Shown one piece after another: positions 60,201-64,000 of a stretch of DNA of 64,000 nucleotides. Position 1 is the first letter of the stretch; each line of letters opens with the position of its first letter. The notes under the pieces are model-generated. The model saw only the letters and a program-made list of their open reading frames with translations. It made no database searches and was not told the DNA's origin. The stretch is from Kappaphycus alvarezii (taxonomy: Eukaryota > Rhodophyta > Florideophyceae > Gigartinales > Solieriaceae): the NCBI GenBank assembly GCA_002205965.3, contig NADL03000602.1:1178001-1242000 (forward strand). Reading direction: 5' to 3'. The translations under genes and the position numbers were made by a program.

Positions 60201-61622
60201 CTTCAATTGTCCAAGTGCAGGATGTGCACATGACTGGGTCTCTTTTATTTATTCCAAAGTTCAACCATGTGACATGATATGATGGATCCACACATCGCCT
60301 CGGAACTTGCAGTTCACAAAAACTAGCATTGATGGAAAAGCAATATCCTGGTAGAGGATGTCTCGCTCTTTGATCTTTCTGCTTCTGCAGATGGTTAATT
60401 TATGAGGCGCCGTTTACAGGTACCTAGTAATTATCGATACGACCAAACACTTGCATTGCGCAAACGCGACATGCAGAGGGAGATTTTGATTAAAACCTTA
60501 CTATACAAAAGTTCGTTGCGTTACTGAGCATCACGAGTCAATTGCCGTGTGTGTCCGGTAGCTTTTCTCGTCCTAGATTGCGCGATTCCGGCGCGCAGTT
60601 TGAATATCATTAGGATTTCTTTTGTTTTGGTTCTTCATTTCAGATCAGCGTCCTCAGGCAAATGGAGGGGCATGAACCCCCTGGCCATCGCTTTATTTCA
60701 ATTGCAGCCCTAGAGCAAAGTAACTAGTGATTTTTACCAATGGTCGTGCAATTCGTAACCATAGACTTCACTAATTCTTTCGCAGGCGTCCGGGTCGCAA
60801 GTTGTTGGCATCTAAGAAGGGCTGAATACATGCCTTGCTAAAGTTGACAAATTAGCACCAGTTTCTTGCTGAATCTGCTGATGCAATTGTAACGTGTTTA
60901 TCCAATCTTCCGTAGGGTCGTCAAAGACTGCTTACTGCGTAGATGTGTAGTGAACCAGTTTTGGAAAAATATTCTGTCACTCCATCTACAAGGCAAAGCT
61001 TCTAAAACTCCCCGCAAACAGTTGACGACTGGTAAAGTTATACAGTCAGAAGATTCAGGAACCTGTTGGATGACAACAAGGCTCACTTCCCCGTACAACC
61101 CGATTCATTTATTGTCCTACGGTTATTGTTAAACTTCACGGTTAAAGATCGTCGAAGATTGCAATTATCTCAGCGCACCTTCTGCGGTGTCACCAATATC
61201 AGAAACCTTCAACACGGAAATGATTCTACTTTCCAAGTATAAAAATATCCAAAGTTGCTACCCCGTAGTGACGAAATAATCAATGAAAACTTCCATGCTT
61301 TGTTTCTCCTTGACTAGGTTGAAAGCCACGTCGCAAATTGGGTGTTTAATGACTTATGTACAAGAGTTAATAGCTAATACCTAATCTAATTCCTGCATAG
61401 TTACTGTTATCTCCCCGCTAGGCCCATTGGTGGTTCCCACACCAACGAGAGTTTCTGCCTCCGACCTATGATTATTGTAGACAGAACCCCATTCCCCAAA
61501 AGAGTCCCATCCCCAAAAGAACCATTATTGCTATCGGAAAAACCTACAGCCTCCGCATGCTCAAAACGTCTCAACCTGCTACACGCGATGACCTCATTCA
61601 ACTCAGCCCTCTGTCCTGCCTC
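57241..61622. other. Stretch without a recognisable gene
   Basis: The plus strand is C+T-rich at 57,650-58,480, similar to the tract upstream of the kinase. It gives rise to several long Pro/His/Ser frames (up to 205 codons, 57,942-58,559) that I take as compositional. Weak coding character appears on the plus strand at 58,700-58,880 (APAVPFFNLQSQLALPFND), 59,058-59,270 and 59,484-59,714, but no family is clear. TACTGTAC words lie at 57,565-57,592 and 58,016-58,029. The last part (60,200-61,600) holds the 3' flank of the V-PPase-like gene and nothing else I can name. Confidence 0.4.
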
Positions 61623-64000
61623 TTAAAATGGCGACATGTATGTTGGATGGGGAACTGCTGGTGGTTCCTCCATTCCTTCGTACTTTCCACCGTCACTGAC
61701 ATCAGTACTTTCGTTACCAGCTCTCCTCATAACGAAGAGTACGAGCGCAACGCAGATAACTGTACCGACAAGGAGGATATTGGTCATCCATCCACGTTGC
61801 GGGCTTTAAGAAGTATTTTAGACTGCAAGTACCCCAAAGGCGCTGATAACTCCTAGTAAAGCGTTCAGAGAAGGTGAGTAGCAGTATACCACTCCCTTAC
61901 CGCAGCTTCGCCCAGCCTTCGTTGCATCCACCTGTTCAGAAAACGGCAGCAAACAGACGTTTGTTGCGGACAGAATCAACTACCCCTGTCAGACTAGAGA
62001 CAGTTACTGACAGCATGAATGAGGATGCCAAGACGGCAATTACAAAGCCGAGAAGCCCCTGTCGACCAAAGCCAAACCCGATGATCAGCGGAGTGAACAT
62101 TGCGAGAATGCCGGGAAGAACTGTCTCGGTTACTCCAATCGAAGAGCATAGCTGCATAAAGCGCAGGCATTGACTTCTCAACCATGGCACGTGCCTTGCA
62201 ACAATATCCCTGCTTGAGAATTGAAGTTTCTCGACATAATCTCGTAAGGTATGGGAAACATATCTGCCGGATATAAGCAATATTGCCGCAAAAAGCCAAG
62301 GAACGAGTATTCCTAGCATCGAGGAAGCTAGGACGTACACATCCATAACGCTGACATGAATGTAGACTGTAATATGCCGTGATGGGCGGATAGTCGCCTA
62401 CTAGCTGCCGAGGGCTAGGGAAAAAGCCAGCATCCTCGCCGAAAACTGCTACTAGTACCATCAATGAGAGAAACGTGGACGCACTGATGATGCCTCTACC
62501 AAATGAATAGGTCGACATCCCAAATGCCGTCACAAATTCAATGTCAGCATCTGTGTTTCCACGGAACAAGAGCACCTGACTCTCATCTCTCGCGGCATCC
62601 GCGATAGGCCCAGCATTTGAAACGTTAATGCTGTTCCTACATAGCAAACCAACCCTACAGCTGCTATGCCGATACCATAAGCACCGAAAAGATTGTGCGC
62701 AATGCCAATGACGGCACCAACCATGGCAGCAGGAGCAACTGCTGCTAGCATACTGATCCCCAGCCCTTCGATAATCAGCTCACCACCACCTGTATCTCCG
62801 CCAAGTCCTAATTTGCCTAGGAGGGTGGAATTCGGTGATGAAAAATAAGCAGATTGTATCCCTATCGGCACCCCAACAACTGTGCCAAGCAAGAAACATG
62901 TAAAGAGACGCCATGGAACTTGTGAAGTTGGAGGAATTTGCCTTCCGAGGGAATCGCTGGGCCTGTATGGGCCGGAAATGAAACGCAGAACAGGTAAACC
63001 TGTCTTCCCCGTTCCTTCTTGCGCCTCCAATGGCCTGCACCTCGTCGCACCGTTATCCTGAGATAGCGGCTGTAGTTCATACATTTGAAGTCGTTGCGAA
63101 GTAGCGACAGCGAAGCTGAATGGCCGCCAAAAAGAACCCAGCACACAGCACTCGCACATGCGAGCGACATCACCAATGAAACGACAATATGAAAAGATGC
63201 CTTCTTTTCATGGAGCGCAGGAACTTTAACTTTGACTCAGAGCCTGAAGCATCTGAGAGCTGCCCATTGTTTCCTGCCCTAGCAGCATTCGGAATGAGGA
63301 ACCAGAAGCAGCTTGCGCCTGTTGTCAAGATTCCAGTGAATGCCAGAATGAAAGGGAGTGCGACAAAGAGCGAATTGGATTCTTCCACTTTCAAGCTGTT
63401 GTAACCCATAAAAAAGCTATCCCGACGGCAAATACTTGCAGCAAGCGATGTTTTGACCGTTGGAGATTCATAAGAAACACGGTCAATGGACAAGTGATTG
63501 AACACGCAAATGGCGTACGGGTTGTTATAAAAAAGGGAAAGGATGCGCCAAAATAGCAGTGGCAACAACAGCTATGGAGTGGGATGCAAGTACATCTGTT
63601 GCCACACTGGCGCAATTGCTGGCAAGCTGCCCACTGCGTTCGCAGCAAAGACGGATTTCGAGCACCGACATCTACACTTTCGCTGCCGTAGTCTTCCTCG
63701 ATTGCCAATACTCCCTTGTAAATTCCGGTACACATGCGGGAGAGTAACGAAACGACAGATACTCCAAGAATACAGCTTTCAAACGCGCGAATATCCTAGA
63801 AAGCGAGACATGAAGTAGAGATTCCTGCAATGGCGAGAGAGAGCACGACAATAGCAATGATGGCCCCGTTCGAATAGCAGTTCCCAACAAAGCTTGAATC
63901 GAATACTGTGCTCCAAATGTAGTTTTGCGGACTCCTCTCGCAACGATTGCGTTGACAGCGTACTGCATCATGGTGCTTATTACTACACGAAGAATAAACA
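61623..64000 (-). CDS. V-type H+-pyrophosphatase-like membrane protein, 5' end outside window
   Basis: A multi-span membrane protein homologous to V-PPases, proton pumps of vacuoles and acidic organelles. From the N-terminal side: VNAIVARGVRKTTFG and GTAIRTGAIIAIVV (about 63,860-63,960); SLLSRMCTGIYKGVLAIEED with ARNP (about 63,660-63,750); AANAVGSLPAIA (about 63,610-63,640). Then LLGTVVGVPIGIQSAYFSSP and AYGIGIAAVGLVCY (about 62,660-62,910); GPIADAARDES with GNTDADIEF (about 62,510-62,615); LPGILAMFTPLIIGFGFG and LTGVVDSVRNKRLF (about 61,950-62,130); PSLNALLGVISAFGVLAV (about 61,815-61,870). A C-terminal extension with an extra membrane span (LLVGTVICVALVLFVMRR) ends MSPF at 61,623. The family motifs DVGADLVGKVE, DNVGDNVGD, WDNAKK and GDTVGDPFKDT are replaced, so it is probably not an active pyrophosphatase. 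Frame slips occur as in the neighbouring genes. Confidence 0.7.

Noticed and set aside
1-64000. CRISPR arrays, prokaryotic operons or ribosome-binding sites
   Set aside because: The genes are eukaryotic, widely spaced and on alternating strands; no regularly spaced direct-repeat array is present.

Overview
The window is nuclear DNA of a eukaryote. It has a zinc-finger methionine aminopeptidase 1, an SR-type splicing factor of the RBM39 family, a CAMK-like protein kinase and a relative of membrane H+-pyrophosphatases. Pyrophosphatases of this membrane family are absent from animals and true fungi, and the recognised genes look almost intron-free, so an alga or other protist is most likely. An intron-poor red alga would fit, but nothing in the sequence proves it.

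Layout. Bases 1 to about 8,640 are AT-rich and hold no gene I can support. Bases 8,640 to 43,260 are a graveyard of mobile elements: two Ty1/copia-like fossils (10.0-13.1 and 37.4-39.6 kb, plus a possible scrap at 8.6-9.0 kb), a pogo/Tigger-like transposase (9.05-9.99 kb), a PIF/Harbinger-like transposase (30.9-32.0 kb), a second DDE transposase tail (34.2-34.6 kb), a 440-bp TA-flanked MITE (33.77-34.21 kb), and two non-LTR retrotransposons whose C-terminal region looks like the restriction-like-endonuclease type (35.1-35.7 and 41.0-43.3 kb). Between them lie several broken coding stretches of unknown family (14.4-16.7, 20.1-22.6, 24.9-27.8 and 29.0-29.8 kb). Bases 43,870 to 64,000 are the host gene region: RBM39-like (minus), MetAP1 (plus, divergent from RBM39), a protein kinase (minus, convergent with MetAP1), about 10 kb without a recognised gene, and a V-PPase-like gene (minus) that runs off the right edge.

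Three signals stand out. First, the V-PPase-like protein keeps the membrane scaffold of the family but appears to have lost its pyrophosphate- and Mg-binding motifs. Second, a 12-bp palindrome GGTT(A/G)(C/T)G(C/T)AACC occurs intact five times, all between 18.2 and 28.0 kb, next to two large hairpins. Third, TACTGTAC words, several built into long perfect palindromes, are scattered through the intergenic DNA of the host gene region.

A caution on reading frames: all four recognisable host genes change frame repeatedly at single-base steps, mostly in short G or C runs, while their conserved motifs stay intact. This looks more like indel errors in the assembly than gene decay, so the lack of long open frames elsewhere may be partly artefact.
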